Assembly (NCBI GenBank): GCA_019418225.1
Contig: DYCF01000022.1
Span: 1-64,000 of the forward strand
Length of the DNA: 64,000 nt
Reading direction: 5' to 3'
Source: Clostridiales bacterium
GTDB taxonomy: Bacteria > Bacillota > Clostridia > Lachnospirales > Cellulosilyticaceae
The notes under the pieces were generated by a model. That model was not told the origin of the DNA. It saw only the letters and a program-made list of their open reading frames with translations, and ran no database searches. A program made the position numbers and the translations under genes. Below, piece after piece: positions 1-7,918 of the stretch. Position 1 is the first letter of the stretch; every line of letters starts with the position of its first letter.

Positions 1-12
1 AGTCAATTCTAC

Positions 13-49
13 TTATTATCTAGGAAAGTAGAACTTTCCTAGATAATAA
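13..49. repeat. Perfect 17-bp inverted repeat (hairpin)
   Basis: Positions 13-29 are the exact reverse complement of 33-49, with a 3-base loop. It lies immediately beyond the U-tract of the yhbY terminator. Neither side of the repeat has a T-run in the direction a terminator would need, so it is not a standard intrinsic terminator. It may help protect the 3' end of the yhbY transcript, or be part of a small repeat; neither can be decided here. Confidence 0.6.
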
Positions 50-71
50 AAAAAGGGGCTAGGCCCCTTTT
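48..71 (-). terminator. Intrinsic terminator after yhbY
   Basis: A 9-bp stem (51-59 with 63-71, GC-rich core GGGGC) with a 3-base loop is followed on the minus strand by a run of T at 54-48. It lies just downstream of the yhbY stop and closes the obgE-yhbY transcript. Confidence 0.85.
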
Positions 72-79
72 CACTTTTA

Positions 80-370
80 TTAAAGTGTAATTTTTGGATT
101 CTTTTTAGAAGGTCTATAAAGTACAATCTTTTTCCCAATAATTTGTACTGTGATAGATTTAGTACGTTCACTTAACATACCCGCCATATCTCTTGGGTCT
201 TCTAAACAGTTTTGAAGCACACTGATTTTAACAATTTCTCTTGCTTCTAAAGCTAAGTCAATTGCTTCTGTAATTTCTGGTGTTAAACCATTTTTCCCAA
301 TTTGGAAGATTGGTTCAATTTTTTGAGCTAACGATTTTAAATAAGCTCTTTGTTTACTTGTAATGGTCAT
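80..370 (-). CDS. yhbY: YhbY-type RNA-binding protein (CRM domain)
   Basis: A 96-residue protein made of one CRS1-YhbY (CRM) domain, the size usual for the family. The conserved GKNGL turn sits at about residues 26-30, followed by the basic helix that ends EAREIVKISVLQN. YhbY proteins bind pre-50S ribosomal particles and help late large-subunit assembly. It lies 17 bases after obgE, another 50S assembly factor, so the two probably share a transcript. The ATG at 370 is preceded by an AAGGAA-like ribosome site. The assignment rests on family resemblance and context and is fairly secure. Confidence 0.9.
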   Translation of the reverse strand: MTITSKQRAYLKSLAQKIEPIFQIGKNGLTPEITEAIDLALEAREIVKISVLQNCLEDPRDMAGMLSERTKSITVQIIGKKIVLYRPSKKNPKITL

Positions 371-387
371 AAGTCCATTCCTTTCTG

Positions 388-1665
388 CTATTTATAATAG
401 TCAAATTCAAGATCATAAATGTTAACTGTATCGCCTTCTGCAATACCAGCTTCTTCTAATGCATCAATAATGCCTTTTTCACGTAAGTATTTTTGGAAGA
501 ATGCAAATCCTTGTTCTGTATCCATAGCTGTGTAACCAAGCATACGCTGAATAGCTGTACCTTCTACAGTATAGTAACCATCAAAGAGTTTTTTAACTTC
601 AAATGGACCATCTGGCATTGTACTTACTTCTTCAAACTCAGGTTCGAAGACAATATTCTGTTCTGGTACTGTTGCAAGGAGCTCTGCTACATCTTTTAAT
701 AAGTCTTGTAAGTTATCATTCGCAGCTGCTGAAATAGGAACAACTTTAATTCCTTGTGGTTCAAACTCTGCTTTTAGACGTGCAAGATTTTCTTCACATC
801 CCCCTACATCAATTTTATTTGCCGCAATAATTTGTGGTTTATCTTCTAAAATACTTGGATTATAAAGCGCGATTTCTTTTTGAATAGTGTAAATATCTTC
901 TACTGGATCTCTGCCTTCTGTTCCTGCTGCATCTACAACATGTAAAAGTACTTTTGTGCGTTCTACGTGTCTTAAGAAGTCATGTCCTAAACCAACACCT
1001 TCTGCAGCCCCTTCAATAAGTCCTGGAATATCTGCCATAACAAACTGTTTACCATATTGATTTGTGACAACACCAAGATTAGGTGCAAGTGTTGTAAAAT
1101 GGTAGTTTGCAATTTTGGGTTGTGCATTACTTACCATAGATAAAAGTGTAGATTTTCCTACGTTTGGATAACCTACAAGTCCTACATCCGCAATCATCTT
1201 AAGTTCTAAAGTAATCCAGTATTCTTTAGCTGGCATTCCTTTTTCTGCATAACGAGGTGCTTGTCTTGTAGCTGTGGCAAAGTGTTGATTTCCTCTACCT
1301 CCACGACCACCTCTGAAAAGAATTTCTCTTTGTCCTGTGGCATGTAAGTCTGTAATAACGTGTCCTGTTTCAGCTTCTCGAATAACCGTTCCTTGTGGTA
1401 CTTTTATCACAAGATCTTCTGCATCTTTACCATGACAACGTTTTTTACCACCTTCTTCACCATCTTTTGCTTTAAAGTGACGTTGGTGTCTAAATTTCAT
1501 TAATGTATTTAACCCTGAATCTACTTCAAAAATAATGTGGCCACCACGACCACCATCGCCGCCATCTGGCCCCCCATTGGGTACATATTTCTCTCTTCTA
1601 AAAGAAACGTGTCCATCGCCGCCTTTTCCCGATCTAACAAATATCTTCACTTTATCTACAAACAT
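388..1665 (-). CDS. obgE: GTPase Obg/CgtA
   Basis: A 425-residue Obg GTPase with all three expected parts. An N-terminal glycine-rich Obg fold covers about 1-158 (motifs GKGGDGHVSFRREKY and PNGGPDGGDGGRGG). The G domain follows, with the P-loop GYPNVGKS at about 165, DIPGLIEGA as G3 and NKID as G4. A C-terminal OCT domain covers about 345-425. Obg binds the 50S subunit and couples its maturation to GTP and ppGpp levels. The ATG at 1665 follows an AAGGGAG ribosome site. No promoter stood out in the 171 bases between it and rpmA, although the rpmA terminator lies in that gap and implies one. Confidence 0.97.
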   Translation of the reverse strand: MFVDKVKIFVRSGKGGDGHVSFRREKYVPNGGPDGGDGGRGGHIIFEVDSGLNTLMKFRHQRHFKAKDGEEGGKKRCHGKDAEDLVIKVPQGTVIREAETGHVITDLHATGQREILFRGGRGGRGNQHFATATRQAPRYAEKGMPAKEYWITLELKMIADVGLVGYPNVGKSTLLSMVSNAQPKIANYHFTTLAPNLGVVTNQYGKQFVMADIPGLIEGAAEGVGLGHDFLRHVERTKVLLHVVDAAGTEGRDPVEDIYTIQKEIALYNPSILEDKPQIIAANKIDVGGCEENLARLKAEFEPQGIKVVPISAAANDNLQDLLKDVAELLATVPEQNIVFEPEFEEVSTMPDGPFEVKKLFDGYYTVEGTAIQRMLGYTAMDTEQGFAFFQKYLREKGIIDALEEAGIAEGDTVNIYDLEFDYYK

Positions 1666-1789
1666 TTATTTCACTCCCTTCATGATGATAGTTTGTACAT
1701 TTTCTAGCTATTTCATCATGCCATGCCATGTATTCTTATGAAATAAAAATCTATATATATAGTTATATATAGATTTCAATATAAATATA

Positions 1790-1826
1790 TAAAAAAGAAG
1801 GTTTCAAACCAATCGTTGAAACCTTC
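1790..1826 (-). terminator. Intrinsic terminator of the rplU-prp-rpmA operon
   Basis: An 11-bp stem (1797-1807 with 1816-1826) is followed on the minus strand by six T residues at 1796-1791. An additional AT-only inverted repeat lies just beyond it (about 1748-1777). It separates the ribosomal protein operon from obgE. Confidence 0.85.
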
Positions 1827-1836
1827 CTCTAGTCAA

Positions 1837-2127
1837 TTATGCTTCTTGTGCAACTGGATATACAGAAACTTGTTTTTTGTCTCTGCCTTTGCGTTCGAAC
1901 TTAACTGTACCATCAACTAATGCGAATAAAGTGTCGTCTCCGCCACGTCCTACATTAAGTCCTGGATGAATTTTAGTTCCTCTTTGACGGTATAAAATGT
2001 TACCAGCTTTAACAAATTGTCCATCTGCTCTTTTAGCACCAAGACGTTTTGATTCTGAGTCACGACCGTTTTTAGTAGATCCTACCCCTTTTTTATGAGC
2101 AAAGAACTGAAGGTCTAAACGTAACAT
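1837..2127 (-). CDS. rpmA: 50S ribosomal protein L27 with cleavable N-terminal extension
   Basis: A 96-residue bL27. I place the start at the ATG at 2127, eight bases after a strong AGGAGG, rather than at the GTG three codons upstream. The protein then begins MLRLDLQFF-AHKKG. Firmicutes L27 carries such a nine-residue extension, which the cysteine protease Prp removes after the FF pair so that the mature N-terminus (AHKKG) can reach the peptidyl-transferase centre. Prp is encoded directly upstream. The body of the protein (GVGSTKNGRDS, RQRGTKIHPG) is typical. Confidence 0.96.
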   Translation of the reverse strand: MLRLDLQFFAHKKGVGSTKNGRDSESKRLGAKRADGQFVKAGNILYRQRGTKIHPGLNVGRGGDDTLFALVDGTVKFERKGRDKKQVSVYPVAQEA

Positions 2128-2139
2128 ATATTTCACCTC

Positions 2140-2475
2140 CTAGTGTTTTTGGATTTGAATGTATTTTTCTCCGTACATTTCTCTAACAGTCTCAAGACCG
2201 TTAATCATGCTTTTAATTAAAAGCTCAGCATCTGGGTTAAACTCTCCTGACTTACGCCCTGGGAATTCAATATCCATCAAACCTCGCTCATTATCTACCT
2301 GGCGTGCCTTAATAGGTTCGCTTGTAAATAGTTCTATTGAGTTGACTGTGTTTATGACGAGCATACTAACTGCTGCACAAACAATGTCCTCTCCATGTTC
2401 AGCATAACCTGCATGTCCATCAAGCATAATTCGATAAACATGTAAATCACGCTGATAAAGTTTCACCTTTATCAT
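2140..2475 (-). CDS. prp: Ribosomal-processing cysteine protease Prp
   Basis: A 111-residue member of the Prp/YsxB family. It carries the conserved segment GHAGYAEHGEDIVCAAVS, which places the catalytic pair at His21 and Cys33. Prp cleaves the N-terminal extension of ribosomal protein L27, and L21 in some species. It sits between rplU and rpmA, the usual order in Firmicutes. The ATG at 2475 lies nine bases after the rplU stop with only a poor ribosome site, so translational coupling to rplU is likely. Confidence 0.93.
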   Translation of the reverse strand: MIKVKLYQRDLHVYRIMLDGHAGYAEHGEDIVCAAVSMLVINTVNSIELFTSEPIKARQVDNERGLMDIEFPGRKSGEFNPDAELLIKSMINGLETVREMYGEKYIQIQKH

Positions 2476-2484
2476 AGCTAGGAA

Positions 2485-2796
2485 TTAAGCTTCAATAGCT
2501 GTGATTGTAACTTTTGTAAATGGTTGACGATGACCACGTTTTTTGTGGTAACCTTTTTTAGCTTTGTATTTGTAAACGATGATTTTTTTAGCTTTACCGT
2601 CACCTACAACGTCAGCTTTTACTGTTGCCCCATTAACGAATGGCGCACCAACTGTGAAAGAATCTTCTTTACCAACAGCTAAAACTTTGTCAAAAACAAC
2701 TGTTTCACCAGCAGCAACGTTTAATTTTTCAACTACAACGCTGTCACCAACTTTAACATTATATTGTTTTCCACCTGTTTCAATAATTGCGTACAT
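2485..2796 (-). CDS. rplU: 50S ribosomal protein L21
   Basis: A 103-residue bL21 starting MYAIIETGGKQYNV, with the family signature KKGYHKKRGHRQPFTKV near the C-terminus. The ATG at 2796 follows a strong AAGGAGG. It is the first gene of rplU-prp-rpmA, preceded by its own promoter and a structured leader. Confidence 0.97.
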   Translation of the reverse strand: MYAIIETGGKQYNVKVGDSVVVEKLNVAAGETVVFDKVLAVGKEDSFTVGAPFVNGATVKADVVGDGKAKKIIVYKYKAKKGYHKKRGHRQPFTKVTITAIEA

Positions 2797-2876
2797 GTGT
2801 ACACCTCCTTATTCCGAAAACTCGCCGAATACGGTACTGCAAGCAGTTTAAAACCTCTTCGTGCGGCTTAAGCACT
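2797..2876 (-). promoter_or_regulatory. Putative L21 leader RNA (autoregulatory)
   Basis: The minus-strand 5' UTR of rplU contains the block AGGTTTTAAACTGCTTGCAG followed by TACCGTATTCGGCGAG and a TTCGG-containing end just before the ribosome site. From memory this resembles the Firmicutes L21 leader, a conserved RNA upstream of rplU thought to bind L21 for feedback control. No covariance-model search was possible. Confidence 0.7.
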
Positions 2877-2881
2877 TAAGT

Positions 2882-2910
2882 ATTCTAACATGGGGCATAC
2901 GGGTTGTCAA
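2882..2910 (-). promoter_or_regulatory. Sigma-A promoter of rplU operon
   Basis: TTGACA (2910-2905), a spacer of exactly 17 bases and TAGAAT (2887-2882) read towards rplU. The -35 box lies only four bases beyond the rng stop codon, so the ribosomal operon has its own start site even though rng lies directly upstream. Confidence 0.85.
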
Positions 2911-2913
2911 CAC

Positions 2914-4350
2914 CTATTTAGAATAAAATTGACATAAAAACATGTCTTTTGATATTTTTTCCATTTTTTCAAAGGTTAATTGAATATTATAAGCAGATTC
3001 CAACTTGTTTTTCAGGCTATATTTTCCTATTTCATGAAGGAGCTGACTTGTGCACTGAATCACCAATTGCTTTTGAATCGTATGCGTTACCACATGTTTA
3101 ATCTGTTTCTCCATTAAGAAGAGCTCATACATCATATTATTTTGACTATAAGGATGTCCACATACATCGCATGGCGCTAAGAGCTTATGGTGCAAACTTG
3201 CATATTTACCTGTACGTGAAAATTGCAAAAGTCCTAATTCTGTAAGGGGATAAACCTTTGTACGGCTATCACCATACATTTTTAAAAGCTTCTTAGCCAT
3301 TTCATAAACAGCTATTTTATCTTCTTCTTCCTTCATTTCTACTAAATCAATAATAATAATACCTGCTAAGTTTCTTCTTAAAATCTGTAAAACACTTTCT
3401 TTTGTCGCTAATAGATTAAGATCAAGCACTGCCTTTCGTGGATTTTTAGTTAAAACAGCTTTTGCACTATTTACATCAATAATCGTCATAGCTTCTGTAT
3501 AGTCCACTACAAGATTTCCACCATTTTTAAGCCATATTTTACGGCTTGTTAAATGCGTCAACTGTTTTTGTATATCATAATTAATAAACATCTCATCCTT
3601 TTCGTCCACTAAAATCAGTTTCACCTGCTGCGTTACACCGTATTCTTCAAGTAAGCTTTCAATTTCTGTTAAAAGCTTTTGATGATTACAGACAATCTCA
3701 ATTTCATCTTCACTGTTTAGCTCATCATTTATGACTTGTGCATATAATGGTGGTTCCTTATAAAGCACACTACCTCTTGAAAGAAAATCTTTGGTAGCCA
3801 TAAACTGATTTGCCTTTTCTATCAGCTGTTTAGCATCGCGCTCTATTTGCTCTTTAGTGGCTTCCTGTGCCCCAGTGCGTACAATAAAACCATAATCAGA
3901 CTTTTGAGCTTTACTGACTTCTCCTAAAACTTCTTTAAGCTGTGTTCTTTTAGCATTGTCTCTAATCTTTTTAGAAATATTGATACCTGTTTCAAAAGGG
4001 AGACACACAAGGAATCTCCCTTTCAAACTAATCTTACCTGTTAATTTATGGCCCTTTTTACCTACATTTTGTTTAACAACCTGTACAGGCAATCTACTGC
4101 CTGGGTGAAGTTTTGTATGATAACACTCTGGAATTTGTTTGATGTGTAAAAGTCCATTTTTATCACTGCCATAATTTACAAACACAGCTTTTAAATTTTT
4201 AACCACTTGTTCAATTTGTCCGATGACAACTTGATTTTGCATATCTTCTTCTAAATGAGATTCTACATAAAAGTTTGTCCACTCACCTTCTTGAAGCACT
4301 GCAATACGTGTCATTAAAAGTTGTTGTTCAATAAGTATCTGTTTTTTCAT
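2914..4350 (-). CDS. rng: Ribonuclease E/G family endoribonuclease
   Basis: A 478-residue RNase E/G catalytic protein. The N-terminal S1-like domain is at about 35-110. The DNase I-like subdomain contains the two metal-binding aspartates, one in MTIIDVNSAK and one in GIIIIDLVEM. A CxxC zinc-link motif (CDVCG) lies near residue 397. These proteins cut single-stranded AU-rich RNA and process rRNA and mRNA. It has the short RNase G form, without the long scaffold tail of enterobacterial RNase E. Its ATG overlaps the stop of the upstream gene (TAATG), so the two are translationally coupled. Confidence 0.93.
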   Translation of the reverse strand: MKKQILIEQQLLMTRIAVLQEGEWTNFYVESHLEEDMQNQVVIGQIEQVVKNLKAVFVNYGSDKNGLLHIKQIPECYHTKLHPGSRLPVQVVKQNVGKKGHKLTGKISLKGRFLVCLPFETGINISKKIRDNAKRTQLKEVLGEVSKAQKSDYGFIVRTGAQEATKEQIERDAKQLIEKANQFMATKDFLSRGSVLYKEPPLYAQVINDELNSEDEIEIVCNHQKLLTEIESLLEEYGVTQQVKLILVDEKDEMFINYDIQKQLTHLTSRKIWLKNGGNLVVDYTEAMTIIDVNSAKAVLTKNPRKAVLDLNLLATKESVLQILRRNLAGIIIIDLVEMKEEEDKIAVYEMAKKLLKMYGDSRTKVYPLTELGLLQFSRTGKYASLHHKLLAPCDVCGHPYSQNNMMYELFLMEKQIKHVVTHTIQKQLVIQCTSQLLHEIGKYSLKNKLESAYNIQLTFEKMEKISKDMFLCQFYSK

Positions 4351-5030
4351 TACTCTCGCCCAAATGTATCAAGTGGAATGTAAGTATCGCCGTCTGCTGT
4401 ATACATTTCCTTTCTTGTCACTCGTATTTCATACTCAGCTACTTCACCTTCTAAAAGTGCTTTTACGAAAAGATCTGGATTTAAGTTACTACTGCTTCCA
4501 GCTAAAACATGCATATCAATTAAGATACCTTCTTCTTTTTCACACACATTACACTCTAAAAGCATGGGTTTAAGATCTACAGGACGAATACCTGCTTTTC
4601 CTTTTTTCATGATTACAAGACTATCCGCTGCAAGTTTATTTTGAATAAGTTCTAAAGTAACTCCTTCTGTTTTTTGAATAAGTACTTCGTAATCTGCTGC
4701 TTGCACAAGGCTCATAAGTGAATCACTTTTATCTCCTATCTTAAAAGCATCTTCAATATGAATGCCATTAACAAGTACTGCATTAAGATTATCTTTCACT
4801 ACTGTAGGGTCAACATCTATAGCTGTCACAATTTCCATATAATCTCCCATACTTTGTACACCAACACCAAGTGGTAATGCAAAGTATACTAGAGAGTGTG
4901 GGCTAAATCCTTGTGAGTAGGCTACAGGTACATTTGCTACCTTTACCGCTCTTTGGAATAAACGCATTGTATCTAAATGTCCTACAAACTTAACTGGACC
5001 TGTTTTGCTAAACTTTAATCTAATTCTCAT
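4350..5030 (-). CDS. Radical SAM-associated DUF2344 protein (TIGR03936 family)
   Basis: A protein of about 226 residues when started at the ATG at 5030, which has an AAAGGGAA ribosome site and overlaps the end of the upstream radical SAM gene by 11 bases. The N-terminus (FSKTGPVKFVGHLDTMRLFQRA, split here as FSKTGPVKFVGHL and DTMRLFQRA) and the segment YSQGFSPH are typical of the DUF2344 family. This family is found as a neighbour of, or fused to, the TIGR03960 radical SAM enzyme. Its biochemical role is not established. The order radical SAM - DUF2344 - rng is common in Clostridia and suggests a job in RNA modification or ribosome biogenesis, which is inference. Confidence 0.85.
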   Translation of the reverse strand: MRIRLKFSKTGPVKFVGHLDTMRLFQRAVKVANVPVAYSQGFSPHSLVYFALPLGVGVQSMGDYMEIVTAIDVDPTVVKDNLNAVLVNGIHIEDAFKIGDKSDSLMSLVQAADYEVLIQKTEGVTLELIQNKLAADSLVIMKKGKAGIRPVDLKPMLLECNVCEKEEGILIDMHVLAGSSSNLNPDLFVKALLEGEVAEYEIRVTRKEMYTADGDTYIPLDTFGRE

Positions 5031-6867
5031 GACAAATTCCCTTTCCAAATCGACTTGCGCCACAACCTGAACATTTTTCCGCACAGTTTGGTGTTGTTGC
5101 TGCTTGTTTTGCTAATTCGTTTTCACGCATTAAGAAACGTTTTGTAACACCAATATCAATGTGGTCCCAAGGCAATACTTCATCATAGCTACGTTCTCTT
5201 GCTGCATAAAAATCAAAGCTTACCCCTGTTTCACGAGCTGCTTCACACCATGCTTCATAGCTAAAATGTTCACTCCAGCTATCAAATGTACAACCTTTTT
5301 TAAAGGCACTATAAATAAAGTCACCTACACGTCTATCCCCTCTTGCAATAACAGCTTCTAATACACTTGTTTCTGCATCATGGTGATTGTATTTGATTTG
5401 TTTACGTTTGATCGTATTTTTGAGTAAGTTGTGTTTTCTCTTAAAGCTTTCTTCTGTATCTTGTGGTGCCCATTGGAATGGTGTAAATGGTTTTGGAACG
5501 AAGCAAGATGTACTTACCACAAGTTGAAGGCCACCTTGTCTCTTTTCTTTAGGTACTTCATAGTATGTTTGTGCAATTTTTTCCGCAAGTTCTGCAATAG
5601 CTGTTACATCACTATCCTCTTCATTAGGAAGTCCTAGCATAAAGTAAAGTTTTACACGGTTCCAACCACCTTCAAAGGCAAGTTTGCAACCATTTAAGAT
5701 TTCTTCTTCTGTGATATTTTTATTAATTACATCACGCTGTTTTTGTGATCCTGCTTCTGGCGCAAATGTTAAACTGCTTTTACGTACTTCTTGTACTTTT
5801 TGCATTAAATCTACTGAGAAGGCATCAACACGTAGTGATGGTAACGATACGTTAACATACTCACTATTGCAAAGATCTAAAAGTTCATTTGAGAAGTTTT
5901 CTAAATCTTTATAATCACTTGTACTTAAAGAAGCTAATGAAATTTCTTCATAACCTGTTGATTTTAATAATTTTTTAGCATGTCCAATTAATACTTCTTT
6001 GCTTTTTTGTCTAACAGGTCGATAAATCATACCTGCTTGGCAGAAACGACATCCTCGAATGCATCCTCTAAACATTTCAAGTGTCACACGGTCATGTACC
6101 GCACGAATCCATGGTACTACTTGTGCACTTGGATAAAAAACATTATCTACATCTTCTACGATTACTTTTTTAATCGTTGCTGGTGCTTCTTGGTGAAGGC
6201 TTACGCGCTCTTTTATTGTACCGTCTTCGTTGTAAACAATATCATAGAATTTAGGTACATAAATCCCTGGCATTTTTAAGATTTCCACCAAGAATTCTTC
6301 TTTTGACTTGCCACTTGCACGCCATGCTTTATAACGGTCCATAAGTTCATCATACATTACTTCACCTTCCCCAATGTAGAAGATATCTACAAAAGGCGCT
6401 AATGGCTCTGGATTATACGCACAAGGACCACCGGCAATAATAAATGGATCTTCTTCTGTTCTATCTTTAGCAAATACAGGAATATTGCTAAGTTCTAACA
6501 TATTTAAAATATTTGTATAGCTCATCTCATATTGAAGTGTGAACATAACAAAGTCAAACTCTTTTAATGGACTTTTAGACTCAAGGCCATAAAGCGGTAT
6601 GTTTTTCTCACGCATGATTTTTTCCATATCAAGCCATGGTGCAAATACACGTTCACACCATAAGTCTTCACGTCTATTAAAGAAATGATATAAAATCTGC
6701 ATACCTAAATGGCTCATCCCTACTTCATAAACATCTGGGAAGCAAAAAGCAATACGTACCATTTCTTCTGTCACTTCTTTATTATAACTATTAAGCTCAC
6801 CACCAATATAACGGGCTGGCTTATCTACCTTATTTAATATTGAATCTGATAAATCTATTTTTGTCAT
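5020..6867 (-). CDS. TIGR03960 family B12-binding-like radical SAM protein
   Basis: A 615-residue enzyme. The N-terminal 200 or so residues resemble a cobalamin-binding-like domain (FPDVYEVGMSHLGMQILYH). A radical SAM core follows, with the cluster motif CIRGCRFCQAG (CxxxCxxC) near residue 270. The C-terminus is cysteine-rich (CAEKCSGCG), perhaps an extra metal site. The family is conserved in Firmicutes next to DUF2344 and rng, and its substrate is unknown to me. The ATG at 6867 follows a good GGAGG. It heads a co-transcribed block ending with rng. Confidence 0.88.
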   Translation of the reverse strand: MTKIDLSDSILNKVDKPARYIGGELNSYNKEVTEEMVRIAFCFPDVYEVGMSHLGMQILYHFFNRREDLWCERVFAPWLDMEKIMREKNIPLYGLESKSPLKEFDFVMFTLQYEMSYTNILNMLELSNIPVFAKDRTEEDPFIIAGGPCAYNPEPLAPFVDIFYIGEGEVMYDELMDRYKAWRASGKSKEEFLVEILKMPGIYVPKFYDIVYNEDGTIKERVSLHQEAPATIKKVIVEDVDNVFYPSAQVVPWIRAVHDRVTLEMFRGCIRGCRFCQAGMIYRPVRQKSKEVLIGHAKKLLKSTGYEEISLASLSTSDYKDLENFSNELLDLCNSEYVNVSLPSLRVDAFSVDLMQKVQEVRKSSLTFAPEAGSQKQRDVINKNITEEEILNGCKLAFEGGWNRVKLYFMLGLPNEEDSDVTAIAELAEKIAQTYYEVPKEKRQGGLQLVVSTSCFVPKPFTPFQWAPQDTEESFKRKHNLLKNTIKRKQIKYNHHDAETSVLEAVIARGDRRVGDFIYSAFKKGCTFDSWSEHFSYEAWCEAARETGVSFDFYAARERSYDEVLPWDHIDIGVTKRFLMRENELAKQAATTPNCAEKCSGCGASRFGKGICHEN

Positions 6868-6891
6868 TAGTTCCTCCGGTATTGCAAGCCC

Positions 6892-7350
6892 CTAAGGGGT
6901 TACATTTTTATATTTTTGCATCATGCTCTCTAAATTCTCTCCCACCTCTACAAGCTCCTCGGCAGTTAAGTCATGGCGAATCTCCTGACGCAATTTCAAC
7001 TGTAATTCTTCTGTATTTTTGACATTTTGTATAATTAAAATACCTAATAATATAATCGCACAAAAAAAAGCTTCTATCCAAATATAACTGACTTGCCGTC
7101 TTTGTTTGCTTTCTGAGGTTGTATCTAACTTATCAGCTTCACTTAGTATCCCTTGTGCTTTGTCCTCTAAGCTTGCCTCCAAATATGGGCTTACATCTAT
7201 TTCATCATTGTTACTATGGGCTTCATTATACCTACGTTCATCTTCTTCATGCCTTATACTTAGTTCTTCTTTATTATAATTCACAAGCGGCATCTCATAA
7301 GAATTACTCTCTTCTTGTGCCTGCTTATTTCTTATTTTCACATGTTCCAT
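6892..7350 (-). CDS. Hypothetical single-pass membrane protein
   Basis: About 152 residues from the ATG at 7350, which has GGAG at good spacing; a GTG three codons earlier overlaps that site and is less likely. The first 85 residues are acidic and hydrophilic, with no domain I recognise. One strong transmembrane segment (IWIEAFFCAIILLGILII) follows. A short amphipathic charged tail ends the protein. The topology is probably cytoplasmic N-terminus with the tail outside. It sits between the cell-shape cluster and the radical SAM genes, so a role at the envelope is possible but unsupported. Confidence 0.7.
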   Translation of the reverse strand: MEHVKIRNKQAQEESNSYEMPLVNYNKEELSIRHEEDERRYNEAHSNNDEIDVSPYLEASLEDKAQGILSEADKLDTTSESKQRRQVSYIWIEAFFCAIILLGILIIQNVKNTEELQLKLRQEIRHDLTAEELVEVGENLESMMQKYKNVTP

Positions 7351-7486
7351 ATTAATCACTCCATTATTCTTAGGGTATAGATTTTAATTTGATTAATTGT
7401 TTCTATAATATATGGGACAAGTTACTACTTTATGCCAAACTTACATAATGATTTTAAAAATTTAGATGCTTAACTTGCAAAATAAA

Positions 7487-7512
7487 AAAGACTTTTTAAA
7501 AAGTCTTTTTTA
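7487..7512 (-). terminator. Intrinsic terminator overlapping the mgsA stop
   Basis: AAAAAAGACTTTTT pairs with AAAAAGTCTTTTTT in a near-perfect stem, with the T-run on its minus-strand 3' side. The 5' arm includes the mgsA stop codon. It closes the long cell-shape operon. Confidence 0.85.
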
Positions 7513-7905
7513 TCTCATAACCTCACGCCAGCTTAAGTCACCACGTTCAAGAGCTTTAACTAATAGCTCTGCAGTTGCTAAGTTTGTAGCAATTGGTATA
7601 TTATGAATATCACATAAACGTTCAATACTACCTAAATCAGGTTCATGTGGTTTTTGTGATACAGGATCTCTTAAGAAAATAACCATATCAATTTGGTTAT
7701 GTGCAATTTGTGCACCAAGTTGCTGTGCACCGCCTAAATGACCTGCTAAATACTTATAAATATTTAAATTTGTAGCCTCTTCTACAAGTCGCCCTGTAGT
7801 TCCAGTAGCATATAAAGTATGTTTCGTTAAGATATGTCTATATGCTATTGTAAAATTTTCCATTAATTTTTTCTTTGCATCATGTGCAATTAATGCTACG
7901 TTCAC
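7510..7905 (-). CDS. mgsA: Methylglyoxal synthase homologue lacking the catalytic Asp
   Basis: 131 residues, matching the methylglyoxal synthase family along its whole length: IAHD at the N-terminus, the phosphate loop ATGTTG, FLRDP, PHEPD and ATN. Known enzymes convert dihydroxyacetone phosphate to methylglyoxal and carry GPxGGDQQxGA, in which the Asp (Asp71 of E. coli) is the catalytic base. Here the DNA clearly reads AGHLGGAQQLGA, so that Asp is Ala and the preceding Pro is His. The other catalytic His and Asp residues are kept. Either this is a catalytically altered or regulatory homologue, or another residue serves. It is the last gene after rodA, 13 bases away, in a shape/division operon. 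Confidence 0.8.
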   Translation of the reverse strand: MNVALIAHDAKKKLMENFTIAYRHILTKHTLYATGTTGRLVEEATNLNIYKYLAGHLGGAQQLGAQIAHNQIDMVIFLRDPVSQKPHEPDLGSIERLCDIHNIPIATNLATAELLVKALERGDLSWREVMR

Positions 7906-7918
7906 TTTACAACCTCCC

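Noticed and set aside
1748..1777. AT-only inverted repeat after the rpmA terminator taken as a second terminator
   Set aside because: It consists almost only of TA steps in an AT-rich gap and has no distinct T-run, so it may be chance.
4350..5084. Upstream start at 5084 for the DUF2344 protein
   Set aside because: It would overlap the radical SAM gene by 65 bases and lacks a ribosome site; the ATG at 5030 has both a good site and the family N-terminus.
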